Shown here in pieces: positions 24,538 to 32,849 of a stretch of DNA of 52,862 nt (position 1 is the first letter of the stretch; the number at the start of each line of letters is the position of its first letter). Below the pieces are notes generated by a model. That model saw only the letters and a list, made by a program, of their open reading frames with translations, was not told the origin of the DNA and searched no databases. Source of the stretch: JAWPMV01 sp038527215 (GTDB lineage Bacteria > Bacteroidota > Bacteroidia > J057); assembly GCA_038527215.1 (NCBI GenBank), contig JBCBGC010000045.1:1-52862 (forward strand). The letters are read 5' to 3'. The position numbers and the translations under genes are program-made.

Positions 24538-27500
24538 ATGGAACACTACAGGAGCGGCTTGCGACGGCTGGGCTGGCTGGCCTTTTTATGGGGCAGCCTG
24601 TATGGGTCTGTGCAGCTACAGGCTCAGGTTCCGGAACTTCGCTTTCAGCACTATTCGGTGAGGGAAGGACTGCCCAACATCACCATCAATGACTTATTCC
24701 AGGATCAGGAGGGCTTTCTCTGGATTGCTACCTGGGGCGGATTAAGTAAATACGATGGCTACTCCTTTACCAATTATCACTACCAGCCTTACGATACGAC
24801 CTCTCTGCCCGCTAACGATGTCCGATGTGTGATTCAGAATCGGGAAGGGAGACTTTTTTTGGGCTTAGATGGGGGCCTGGCTTCTTATATCCCGGAAGAA
24901 GATCAATTCGTCCGCATGACGCCCAACGAGGGGCATTTAAAAGCCTTCCGCCTGGAAGATTTTGGCCTGGATCCCTCCGGCAAAGTGTGGGCCCTTTTCA
25001 AATACGGCCAAAGTAAAATGCTGGAAATCGGGCCCGGCTGGAATTTGAGTTGGAACCAGAAAGTAAAAGCGATCGGGAATTGTATGATCATGCGGGATAG
25101 CCTGATGTGGGTAGGCCAATCCGGCGGATATAAAGAGACGGTTCAGGTATGGTCTATTCCGCAAGCCCGCAAGCTCTCTCTGGAAAGCCGCTATCCCGCC
25201 CTATTGGCCTTGCAGCATGTCGGTGTTACTGACTTCAAGTTGGATCGATTGAACAGAGTCTGGATTGCCACGGAGGCGGGTTTGTACCGTTTTGATCCGG
25301 AAAACGAGTCCCTGGTCGCCCTCGGAGCCATTGGGACCCCTGTGCTCAACTGCCTCTATGTGGATCGGCAAGATCGGGTGTGGGTAGGGTCCGAGGTGGG
25401 CCTGTTTTGCCTAAGTTTGGAAGGAGAGCTCTTAAAGCACTATCACAATGATCCTCTGGACCCGCTTTCTTTGAGAGATGATTTGATCACGGCGATCCTG
25501 GTGGACGCTTCAGAAAACCTCTGGGTAGGCACAGAAGGGGGCGGGCTGCATAAGGCCAGCCTGGCCACCCAAAAAGCCTTTCAAACTTTCACCGGGAGTT
25601 TTTTTGGGGTTAATCATGCCCGTCTCGATGTATTTACTTTTGCGGAAGGCAAAGAGGATCGCCTGTGGGTAGGGACCAATCAAGGCTTATTCCGCCTCCA
25701 AAAATCAAGCAAGCAATTGCGAGAGCATATTACGCGCCGGGACTATCCAGCCCTCTTTAGCCAAAAAATAAAATCCCTATATGAGAGTCCTGAGGGATTG
25801 CTGCTGATTGGCACCGACCTGGGACTAAATGTGCTGGACCTGAAAACGCGTCGTATGAGGCGTGCAGCCGGCGGCCAGCCTTCCAGCGCGAGTCCTCCGC
25901 AGTTGATCAGAGATATCATCCCCTTAACCGATGAAAACGCTTATTACCTGATCGGCCAACCCAACCGAATTTATTTGCCCCAAAGCCAAACTTTTCAGAC
26001 CCTCGCCCACCGGGCGGCTTCTCAGCTAAAAACATCCATCCATCCCCAATATGCCTGGCAGGGACATGCCACGCAGACGGGCCAGGTATGGATCGCCGAG
26101 AATTCCGGCCTCTTGTACTGGGATTATGCGAAGGATAGCATGGCCTTGCATAACCTGGGTCCCGCCCGGGAAATTCCCGAGCGAAAGGCCATTTGTCTTA
26201 GTCCGATCGGGGATTCAGCGTTTTGGGTAGGTACCTATGGAAATGGCTTTTACCAGATCGACTGGCAGGGCAGGGTCAGGCAGCATTTTTCTGAAAAGGA
26301 TGGCCTGGCCAATAATTTCGTATTCGGGATCCTGCCGGAAGGGGAGCGCTACCTTTGGTTGAGCACCAATTACGGACTGGTACGCTTTGACCGGGAAAAG
26401 GGAGCCTTTAGAACCTTTCATCGGGAGGATGGCTTGCCGGATGAAGAATACGAAACCGGGGCTTTTATGAAGGCCTCGGATGAGGAATTTTACTTTGGCG
26501 GGCGAAATGGCTTTGTAGCCTTTTATCCAGCTCAGGTTGAGGAAGAAGCCTCCGCCTTTGAACCTGAATTAGCCTTCATCCAAATTGGCACCAATCAACA
26601 GGCTTTTTCTCCGCTGGACACCATGATATCCTTCACTTCCAGGCGCGGCCAGCAATTGACCCTCAGTTTTGTGGCCTTTGATTTTACCCGCCCGGAAAAA
26701 AACCTGTTTCAGTGGAAGTTGGACGGCTTAGATGAAACCTGGCAGAAGCCAACTTTGAGGCGCAGTATATCCTATTCTCAACTTTCGCCCGGTCCCTACA
26801 CCTTTATGTTAAGGGGAAGCAATAGCGATGGGAGTTTTTCTTCCAAGGTAAAAAAGCTCCATATCCAGGTGATCCCCCGCATCGATCAGACCTGGTGGTT
26901 TCGTCTGGGGGTACCTGCGCTGTTCATATTGGGCGGACTGGGCCTGGTGTTTCTCAGATTTTCCCGCTTGCGGCAGCAGGAACGCCAGGCCCTGGAAAGA
27001 CGCATTGCCTATGTGCGGCAGGAGGCCCTGTCCTCTCAGATGGACCATCATTTCACCTTTAATGCGATGAACTCCATCCAGCGGTTTATTGCGCAAAACG
27101 ACGTCAAGGCCGCAACCTATTATATCTCTCGCTTTGGAAAATTGATGCGGCGCATGCTGGACCAGGCCAGAGAAAACTTCATTGTCCTACAGGAGGAAAT
27201 TGAAACCCTGGAAATCTATCTTTCCCTGGAACAACTCAGGGTCAAGGAAAAGTTCAGCTTTGAGATAGCGGTGGAGGAGGCTGTCGATCCTTTTAACCAG
27301 GAAATTCCTACGGGCCTGATCCAACCCTACGTAGAAAACGCCATCTGGCATGGCATCATGCCCAAAGAAACCAGTGGGCATATTCAGCTGAAGTTTTTTC
27401 AACAAGCTGAATACTTATGGTGCGAATTGACCGATGATGGCATTGGGAGAGCGGCCGCCCAGCAAGCCCGGCTTAACAGTCGGCTGAAACACCGCTCCCG

Positions 27501-27642
27501 TGGCATGGCCATTACCCGCGAGCGGGTAGAAACCCTCAATAAAATGTTGGATTGGGATATCTCCATTGAAACCCATGACCGCTATAATGAACAAGGGCAG
27601 GCTTGCGGCACCCTGGTTCGCTTAAAATTTCCTATTCGCTAA
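24538..27642 (+). CDS. Two-component sensor: beta-propeller, Y_Y_Y domain, LytS-type histidine kinase
   Basis: 1,034 residues from the ATG at 24538, which opens a signal peptide (LGWLAFLWGSLYGSVQLQAQ); a longer frame upstream lacks one. A periplasmic double propeller of two-component regulator repeats starts with LPNITINDLFQDQEGFLWIATWGGLSKYDGYSF and similar blades (VWIATEAGLYRFD, LWVGTEGGGLHK, LWVGTNQGLFRL, FWVGTYGNGF). A Y_Y_Y domain (LDGLDETWQ, LSPGPYTFMLRGSNSDG) follows, then one helix (LGVPALFILGGLGLVFLRF) and a His_kinase/HATPase domain with the phospho-acceptor in HHFTFN (His838) and a PYVENAIWHGI N-box. It should sense an extracytoplasmic ligand and phosphorylate the LytTR regulator 18 bp downstream. 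Confidence 0.92.
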   Translation: MEHYRSGLRRLGWLAFLWGSLYGSVQLQAQVPELRFQHYSVREGLPNITINDLFQDQEGFLWIATWGGLSKYDGYSFTNYHYQPYDTTSLPANDVRCVIQNREGRLFLGLDGGLASYIPEEDQFVRMTPNEGHLKAFRLEDFGLDPSGKVWALFKYGQSKMLEIGPGWNLSWNQKVKAIGNCMIMRDSLMWVGQSGGYKETVQVWSIPQARKLSLESRYPALLALQHVGVTDFKLDRLNRVWIATEAGLYRFDPENESLVALGAIGTPVLNCLYVDRQDRVWVGSEVGLFCLSLEGELLKHYHNDPLDPLSLRDDLITAILVDASENLWVGTEGGGLHKASLATQKAFQTFTGSFFGVNHARLDVFTFAEGKEDRLWVGTNQGLFRLQKSSKQLREHITRRDYPALFSQKIKSLYESPEGLLLIGTDLGLNVLDLKTRRMRRAAGGQPSSASPPQLIRDIIPLTDENAYYLIGQPNRIYLPQSQTFQTLAHRAASQLKTSIHPQYAWQGHATQTGQVWIAENSGLLYWDYAKDSMALHNLGPAREIPERKAICLSPIGDSAFWVGTYGNGFYQIDWQGRVRQHFSEKDGLANNFVFGILPEGERYLWLSTNYGLVRFDREKGAFRTFHREDGLPDEEYETGAFMKASDEEFYFGGRNGFVAFYPAQVEEEASAFEPELAFIQIGTNQQAFSPLDTMISFTSRRGQQLTLSFVAFDFTRPEKNLFQWKLDGLDETWQKPTLRRSISYSQLSPGPYTFMLRGSNSDGSFSSKVKKLHIQVIPRIDQTWWFRLGVPALFILGGLGLVFLRFSRLRQQERQALERRIAYVRQEALSSQMDHHFTFNAMNSIQRFIAQNDVKAATYYISRFGKLMRRMLDQARENFIVLQEEIETLEIYLSLEQLRVKEKFSFEIAVEEAVDPFNQEIPTGLIQPYVENAIWHGIMPKETSGHIQLKFFQQAEYLWCELTDDGIGRAAAQQARLNSRLKHRSRGMAITRERVETLNKMLDWDISIETHDRYNEQGQACGTLVRLKFPIR

Positions 27643-27660
27643 CCCCCAAACTCTCTTGAC

Positions 27661-28416
27661 ATGAGCGATGTACCCACGCTAAGGACCTTGCTGGTAGATG
27701 ATGAAGAAGATGCGCGCTTTATGGTGCGGACCTATCTGGAAAAATTCTGCCCCCAGGTGGACGTCATCGGAGAGGCCCACAGCGTAGAAACTGCTTTGCG
27801 CGCCATCCAGCAAGACGAGCCAGACCTGGTGCTGATGGATGTACGACTGAGCCCCGGCAGTGGGTTTGATGTCCTGGAGCAGCTTCCTGAGGTGAATTTT
27901 GCTACCATTTTCATTACCGCTCACGATGAATACGCCATGCGGGCCATTCGCTTTTCTGCCCTGGATTATCTGCTGAAGCCGGTGGACGTCGAGGAATTGG
28001 CGGCGGCAATTGAAAAAGCCAGGCCCAGGGAAGAAGCAGACTTGCGGATGGATATTTTCCGGGAAAACCTCCGGCATCCCTCCGATCATTTTGACCGAAT
28101 CGTATTGCCCACCATGGAAGGCTTCATCGTTCAGGAGGTGAAAGATATACTGCGCTGTGAGGCGGACCGGAACTATACCCACGTTATCCTGATCAATGGA
28201 AAAAAGATGGTGATCCCCAGAACCCTGAAAACCTATGATGAATTGCTGAGCCGCCTGGGCTTTTTTCGAACCCATCAATCTCATCTGGTCAACCTTAAAC
28301 AGGTGGCAGAGTATAAGCGGCGGAAAAAAGGCGGCATCGCCATTTTGAAAGACAGAACTGAAATACCGGTATCGGACAGCCGGAAGGACGGCTTTATTGA
28401 GAGCTTCCTGTCTTAA
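27661..28416 (+). CDS. LytTR-family response regulator
   Basis: 251 residues. The receiver domain has acidic D13/D14-E15 at the end of strand one (LVDDEED), the phosphorylated Asp60 (LVLMDVRL), IFITAHDEY with the conserved Thr and LDYLLKPVD with the conserved Lys. The LytTR DNA-binding domain begins near residue 150 (IVQEVKDILRCEADRNYTHVIL, FFRTHQSHLVNL, EIPVSDSRKDG). It is the partner of the kinase ending 18 bp upstream. Its stop overlaps the stop of convergent mutY by 4 bp. Confidence 0.94.
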   Translation: MSDVPTLRTLLVDDEEDARFMVRTYLEKFCPQVDVIGEAHSVETALRAIQQDEPDLVLMDVRLSPGSGFDVLEQLPEVNFATIFITAHDEYAMRAIRFSALDYLLKPVDVEELAAAIEKARPREEADLRMDIFRENLRHPSDHFDRIVLPTMEGFIVQEVKDILRCEADRNYTHVILINGKKMVIPRTLKTYDELLSRLGFFRTHQSHLVNLKQVAEYKRRKKGGIAILKDRTEIPVSDSRKDGFIESFLS

Positions 28417-29423
28417 AAGATTCTGTCAAAAATCTTTAGCACCGCTTTAGAAAAGGCATAGGTGTCAATCTCTTCCTGGGGGATCAGTTCTCCCTCAAAG
28501 TGTTCAGGGGCCTTGGCCAGCGGGAGCCGATATACCTGAAGCATCATATCGAAATGCGTAAAGACATGCTTTAAGCCCAACTGATAGCTGCCCCCATATA
28601 CAGCTTGCTGGTCCTGCCAGTGCTGGAGGTCGGTCTCTTCATTGGGGATTTCCCATAGCCCTCCCCACAGGCCTTGTGCGGGTCTTTTGCGCACCACAAA
28701 ATTCCCTGCTTCATCTTCGAGCATATAAAAGTGAAAAAAGCGCGTCTTGCGCTTGAGTTTTTTGGATTTATAGGGCAGGGTGGTAGTCAGGCCTTTTTCA
28801 TAAGCTTCACAGACCACTTGCAAGGGACAGATCAGGCAGGCGGGTTTGGTAGGGGTGCAAATCGTGCTTCCGATGTCCATCATCCCAAAATTGAATATGC
28901 GGGAGGGAACGTCTGCTACCCATTCATCCACGATTTGCTGAAAAGCCTTGCGGGTCTTTTGTTCATTGATCGGAGAGGCATCGCCCAGGACCCGGCTCAT
29001 GACCCGCAGCACATTCCCGTCGATTACGCCAGTAGCATTGTCAAAAGCGAAAGAACCAATGGCCCGGGCAGTGTAAGGTCCCACTCCTTTTAGATTAAGA
29101 AGTTCGGAATAGTGCTGAGGGAAGAGGCCCTGATAGGGACCGACCAATTGTTTGGCCGCGGCATGAAGGTTGCGGGCGCGACTATAATAGCCCAAACCTT
29201 CCCAGGCTTTGAGGACCTGATCCTGGGGCGCAGCCGCCAGATCCTGGACGCTTGGGAAGCGTTCCATGAAGCGGTAAAAGTATTTTATTCCTTGCTCAAT
29301 TCGGGTTTGTTGCAGGATTACTTCGGCAATCCAAATGCGGTAAGGATCCCTGGTTTCGCGCCATGGAAGCTCCCTTCCTTGTTTTTCATACCAGGCAATG
29401 ATTCGCTCTCCAATCGAAGGCAT
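28413..29423 (-). CDS. mutY: A/G-specific adenine glycosylase
   Basis: 336 residues from ATG 29421-29423. The HhH-GPD domain has catalytic Glu34 (WIAEVILQQTR), the helix-hairpin-helix LKGVGPYTARAIGSFA and catalytic Asp135 (VIDGNVLRV). An iron-sulphur cluster follows at C189-x6-C196-x2-C199-x5-C205, and a NUDIX-like C-terminal recognition domain (RKRPAQGLWGGLWEIPNEE) completes it. The enzyme removes adenine paired with 8-oxoguanine. In related genomes mutY lies next to ssb; here the kinase/regulator pair separates them. Confidence 0.96.
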   Translation of the reverse strand: MPSIGERIIAWYEKQGRELPWRETRDPYRIWIAEVILQQTRIEQGIKYFYRFMERFPSVQDLAAAPQDQVLKAWEGLGYYSRARNLHAAAKQLVGPYQGLFPQHYSELLNLKGVGPYTARAIGSFAFDNATGVIDGNVLRVMSRVLGDASPINEQKTRKAFQQIVDEWVADVPSRIFNFGMMDIGSTICTPTKPACLICPLQVVCEAYEKGLTTTLPYKSKKLKRKTRFFHFYMLEDEAGNFVVRKRPAQGLWGGLWEIPNEETDLQHWQDQQAVYGGSYQLGLKHVFTHFDMMLQVYRLPLAKAPEHFEGELIPQEEIDTYAFSKAVLKIFDRIF

Positions 29424-29537
29424 AGGGCAAGCTCGTCTGTAAAGGGTTGATAGTTAATCTAATAGAAAATAGAACCCATCTTCGGGAATAAAGTTAAAAC
29501 TCCAATCAGGCTTTTCAGGTTTTTGTCCGAAAAAATT

Positions 29538-29567
29538 TTTGTGGTTTGCCTATAACTACTAAATTTG
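29538..29567 (+). promoter_or_regulatory. HU promoter, TTTG-N18-TAAATTTG
   Basis: TTTG at 29538-29541, 18 bp, then TAAATTTG at 29560-29567, an exact match to the Bacteroidota TAnnTTTG -7 box. It lies 63 bp upstream of the HU start codon. Confidence 0.7.
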
Positions 29568-29630
29568 CGTGGCATTTAGCCCATCGCTAAAAGTTTGTAA
29601 CCGTTTCGTATTTAGTAAATTAGAGGCAAC

Positions 29631-29921
29631 GTGACAAAGGCAGAAGTAATCGTAGAGATTTCTCAGAAAACAGGTATTGATAAGGCAGACGTATCCGCTT
29701 CTTTGGAGGGATTCTTCACTGTCGTGAAGGGCTCTCTGGCTCGGGGAGAAAACGTGTACATTCGTGGATTCGGGAGCTTCGTAACCAAGCACCGGAAGGA
29801 GAAAGTCGGCCGTATCATTTCCCAAAACAAATCAATTGTAATTCCCGCTCACTATGTACCTAGCTTCAAACCCGCCAAGGTGTTTGTTGAAAAGGTAAAG
29901 AGTGCAAAGATTCCTTCTTAA
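29631..29921 (+). CDS. HU/IHF-family DNA-binding protein
   Basis: 96 residues, starting at GTG (29631), with AGAGG a few bases before it. The sequence has the HU fold: TKAEVIVEISQKTGIDKADV helix, LEGFFTVVKGSLARGENVYIRGFGSFVTKHR, and the FKPAKVFVEKV end. The arm that contacts DNA contains IISQNKSIVIPAHYVPSFKPAK. It bends and compacts DNA as a dimer. It is divergent from mutY (207-bp gap) and heads a run with a TPR gene, a COX24-like gene and ribonuclease G. Confidence 0.93.
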   Translation: MTKAEVIVEISQKTGIDKADVSASLEGFFTVVKGSLARGENVYIRGFGSFVTKHRKEKVGRIISQNKSIVIPAHYVPSFKPAKVFVEKVKSAKIPS

Positions 29922-29989
29922 AGGAGGAAGGAACTGGTGAAAGTGCTTACGCTGTCTATTAGCTAAGTGAGGATTGCCCCATCAGGGGC
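29922..29989 (+). promoter_or_regulatory. Leader with strong Shine-Dalgarno, 9-codon frame and hairpin
   Basis: Directly behind the HU stop is AAGGAGG (29921-29927), 9 bp before a GTG that opens a nine-codon frame (29937-29966). A GCCCC-ATCA-GGGGC hairpin (29976-29989) then lies 15 bp before the TPR start. The arrangement could be a short leader that adjusts TPR expression, but it rests on small elements only. Confidence 0.3.
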
Positions 29990-30003
29990 TAAAAAACAAA
30001 GAG

Positions 30004-30879
30004 ATGCCCGAAGAACATCAATCACAGGGAGGAAAAGGAAAATGGGGGCGAGTCGGAGTGATGAGTCTCGGGGTCTTGGTTTTTTTGGGTTTGTTCTTTG
30101 CAGATAAGACCAACCTCAATAATCCCGAAAAATCCGGGATTACAGAGACCGGTATGTCAGATGAAGATCCCACCCCAGGTCCTGCTGAAGTAGTAGACAT
30201 TGGAAGCCTCCTGACAACGGCTAGCGAGCAACTCGGAAAGGATTGGAAATCCCAATATGAAGCTGCTCTTGAAAATCAAAAGCCATTGATCCTGGACAGC
30301 CTGGCCGCGGCTTTGGAAGTGAATGGAAACCTTCCCCTCGCAGCCAGGCTCTCCAATCAGCTCCTATCGGTGGACCGTTCTTTGGAGAGACTCGTGGCTA
30401 CCGGGCGACTCTTTTTTCAAGCCTCCCAATTGGATTCCATCCAGGCAGATGAATCCAAACGGAATTTCTTCCTGGATGAGGCACGAAAACTCCTGACGGA
30501 GGCCAATGTGCAAGACCCCGAGAATGAAAATGCCATGCTCTACCTGGGATTGGTCAAAGTCAGAAGTACCGCTCCTATGGAGGGTATCCTGACGCTCAGG
30601 AGGGTTTTGGAGGTAAATCCCGACAATGTGGAGGCTTCCTATCAACTGGGAATCTTCTCAATGCAGACCGCTCAGTGGGATAAAGCTAGGCAACGGTTTG
30701 AAAAAGTGCTATCTTTGCAACCCGATGCCGAAATCGTCAAGTTTCAATTAGCTCAGGTTTGGGCGGAACTAGGCGACAAGCAAAAGGCCAGCCAGTTGCT
30801 GGATGAATTGATCAGGCAAACCAACAGTGGCGCGCTTAAACAAGCCGCAACTGAGTTAAAAAATAAGTTAATCAACTAA
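30004..30879 (+). CDS. TPR repeat protein, single membrane anchor
   Basis: 291 residues from the ATG at 30004 (MPEEHQ). A helix near residues 20-34 (VMSLGVLVFLGLFFADK) is followed by a linker and about four TPR-type helical pairs (LPLAARLSNQLLSVDRSLERL, NAMLYLGLVKVRSTAPMEGILTLRRVLEVNPDN, VEASYQLGIFSMQTAQWDKARQRFEKVLSL, AQVWAELGDKQKASQLLDELI). Such proteins act as scaffolds; the partner is unknown. It starts 82 bp after HU and 17 bp separate its stop from the COX24-like gene, so all are probably one transcript. Confidence 0.85.
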   Translation: MPEEHQSQGGKGKWGRVGVMSLGVLVFLGLFFADKTNLNNPEKSGITETGMSDEDPTPGPAEVVDIGSLLTTASEQLGKDWKSQYEAALENQKPLILDSLAAALEVNGNLPLAARLSNQLLSVDRSLERLVATGRLFFQASQLDSIQADESKRNFFLDEARKLLTEANVQDPENENAMLYLGLVKVRSTAPMEGILTLRRVLEVNPDNVEASYQLGIFSMQTAQWDKARQRFEKVLSLQPDAEIVKFQLAQVWAELGDKQKASQLLDELIRQTNSGALKQAATELKNKLIN

Positions 30880-30896
30880 AAAAACGGAGGTACATT

Positions 30897-30992
30897 ATGC
30901 CTTGTGGAAAAAAAAGAAAAAGACATAAGATTGCTACGCACAAGCGTAAAAAACGACTGAGAAAAAACCGTCATAAGAAGAAGAACAAATAG
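30897..30992 (+). CDS. COX24/AURKAIP1-like small basic ribosomal protein (31 aa)
   Basis: A 31-residue frame starts ATG CCT TGT GGA and reads MPCGKKRKRHKIATHKRKKR, then eleven more basic residues (LRKNRHKKKNK). The KRHKxxTHKRKKRLRKNRHKKK core is the COX24_C (AURKAIP1, mitochondrial mS38) signature that other Bacteroidota annotate as 'AURKAIP1/COX24 domain-containing protein'. It probably binds the small ribosomal subunit. GGAGG at 30886-30890 lies 6 bp before the ATG, a strong Shine-Dalgarno for this phylum. It sits between the TPR gene (17 bp) and ribonuclease G (106 bp). The frame is too short for normal gene callers. Confidence 0.9.
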   Translation: MPCGKKRKRHKIATHKRKKRLRKNRHKKKNK

Positions 30993-31098
30993 TCCCTCTT
31001 TACCTGCTTACTTATTCTCAGCACCAGCAACCACCTTCAGCTCTGATTTTGCCCTGAGGCCTTGGGCCCGGGCAGAGTAAGCCAAAGCGACACAAATT

Positions 31099-32652
31099 GT
31101 GAATGAACTTGTCGTAAGTAAGAGCGAAGATGGGCTTAGGATAGGAATTCTTCAGGATAAAAAAATCGTTGAGCTTCACCACGAAAAGCTCACCGAAGAA
31201 TTTTCAGTAGGAGATTTGTTTTTGGGTAAAGTTCGGAAGATTGTTCCCGGACTTAACGCCGCCTTTGTAGACGTAGGACATCCACGGGATGCCTTTCTCC
31301 ATTATTTTGATCTTGGACCTCAGGTCAGATCCTTACTGAAATACCTCAAAAGCGCCCGACATGCACGGGGTGGTAAAATCGACCACCTTGAGAAAATGCG
31401 CACCTTGCCGGACATCAACAAGAACGGCAAGATGGAAGAAGTCCTGAAGGCCAATCAGGAAGTATTGGTTCAGGTAGTCAAAGAGCCGATTTCTACAAAA
31501 GGACCTCGCCTCTCCAGCGAAATTTCGCTGCCTGGACAATATGTAGTCCTGGTCCCCTTTTCTAAGGCCGTTTCCGTTTCAAAAAAAATCCGGGGTTCTG
31601 ATGAACGCCGCCGACTCAAAGTCCTCGCCGAGAGCCTTTGTCCCAACAACTTTGGCATGATCGTAAGGACCGCCGCAGTCGGAAAAGATGCCGCTACCCT
31701 TGGCAAAGATATCTTTGATATCGTCGACCGGTGGCGGAAAATGACCCAGAATCTGTCCCGGGTAAAACCCCCGGCAAAAGTCCTCAGTGAACAAAATCGT
31801 GCCACCAGTTTGCTGCGCGATATGCTGAGCCAGGGCTTTGATCAGATCCACATCGATGATGAGGTAGCCTTCAATGACATCAAGTCATACCTATCCGACC
31901 ATCAGCCCGAGTACCTCAAGGTGCTCAAATTGCACCGCCGCAAAGTGCCGCTCTTCCAATCCCTGGGGCTGGAAAAGCAAATCAAAGCTTCCTTCGGGAA
32001 AGTTGCTTCCATGGCCAACGGAGCTTACCTCATTATTGAGCATACCGAGGCCATGCACGTCATTGATGTCAACAGCGGCAGCAAAAACCTCGGGCATGAC
32101 AACCTGGAAGGCACTGCCCTCAAGACCAACATGGAAGCTGCGGAGGAAATCGCCCGGCAGCTCCGGCTGAGAGACATGGGCGGCATCATCGTCGTTGACT
32201 TCATCGATATGAAGAAGGCGGAAAATCGGAAGATCCTGAACGATCATCTGAAAAAGGTCATGAAGCCAGACCGCGCCAAACATTCGATCCTGCCGATCAG
32301 TAAGTTCGGTCTGGTCCAGATCACCCGCCAACGGGTACGTCCCCAGATCAACATCACGACCACCGAAACCTGCCCTAGTTGCAACGGTTCAGGCAAGATT
32401 CAGGCTTCTATTCTGATTGCGGATGAGATCTCTAACAACATTGATTTCCTGATCCGCACCAACAAGGAAACTAAACTGGGCATCAAGGTTAATCCTTTCG
32501 TAGGAGCTTATTTGACCCGAGGTGCCTTCAAAAGTCCCCGTTTCACCTGGTTCCATACCTATTGGCAGTGGATCAAAATCAAAGAGGATCCTGCTTTGGG
32601 CTTCACCGAGGTGAAATACTACAATAGCCGGGGCGAAGAAATAAAACTCTAA
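31099..32652 (+). CDS. rng: Rne/Rng family ribonuclease
   Basis: 517 residues from GTG 31099. The S1 domain near residues 37-125 (FSVGDLFLGKVRKIVPGLNAAFVDVGHPRDAFLHY) is followed by the RNase E/G catalytic core with the metal-binding Asp motifs MHVIDVNSGSKN and GGIIVVDFIDM, and the zinc-link CPSCNGSGK. The length fits RNase G, without the long scaffold arm of RNase E. It processes rRNA 5' ends and degrades mRNA. It is the last gene of the HU / TPR / COX24-like run and has a strong terminator. Confidence 0.95.
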   Translation: MNELVVSKSEDGLRIGILQDKKIVELHHEKLTEEFSVGDLFLGKVRKIVPGLNAAFVDVGHPRDAFLHYFDLGPQVRSLLKYLKSARHARGGKIDHLEKMRTLPDINKNGKMEEVLKANQEVLVQVVKEPISTKGPRLSSEISLPGQYVVLVPFSKAVSVSKKIRGSDERRRLKVLAESLCPNNFGMIVRTAAVGKDAATLGKDIFDIVDRWRKMTQNLSRVKPPAKVLSEQNRATSLLRDMLSQGFDQIHIDDEVAFNDIKSYLSDHQPEYLKVLKLHRRKVPLFQSLGLEKQIKASFGKVASMANGAYLIIEHTEAMHVIDVNSGSKNLGHDNLEGTALKTNMEAAEEIARQLRLRDMGGIIVVDFIDMKKAENRKILNDHLKKVMKPDRAKHSILPISKFGLVQITRQRVRPQINITTTETCPSCNGSGKIQASILIADEISNNIDFLIRTNKETKLGIKVNPFVGAYLTRGAFKSPRFTWFHTYWQWIKIKEDPALGFTEVKYYNSRGEEIKL

Positions 32653-32675
32653 AGGCAGGGTTAAGCTGCATCATA

Positions 32676-32715
32676 CGAGCTACTGAAATTCGTTTCGGTA
32701 GTTCGTTTTCTTTTC
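32676..32715 (+). terminator. Rho-independent terminator after rng
   Basis: A 13-bp stem with two G-U pairs (CGAGCTACTGAAA at 32676-32688, TTTCGGTAGTTCG at 32693-32705) closes on a TTCG tetraloop and is followed by TTTTCTTTTC. Confidence 0.88.
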
Positions 32716-32849
32716 TACGTACCGCCCATCCATTCAGGGGAATAAAATATTATTTGAAGCGGTGATTATGTCAGTTGACCAAAGCTGCAAATAAAGCATC
32801 CATAGGATTGGGTATATTCATTTTAGGTTTACAGCTTTAACTGTGTTGT

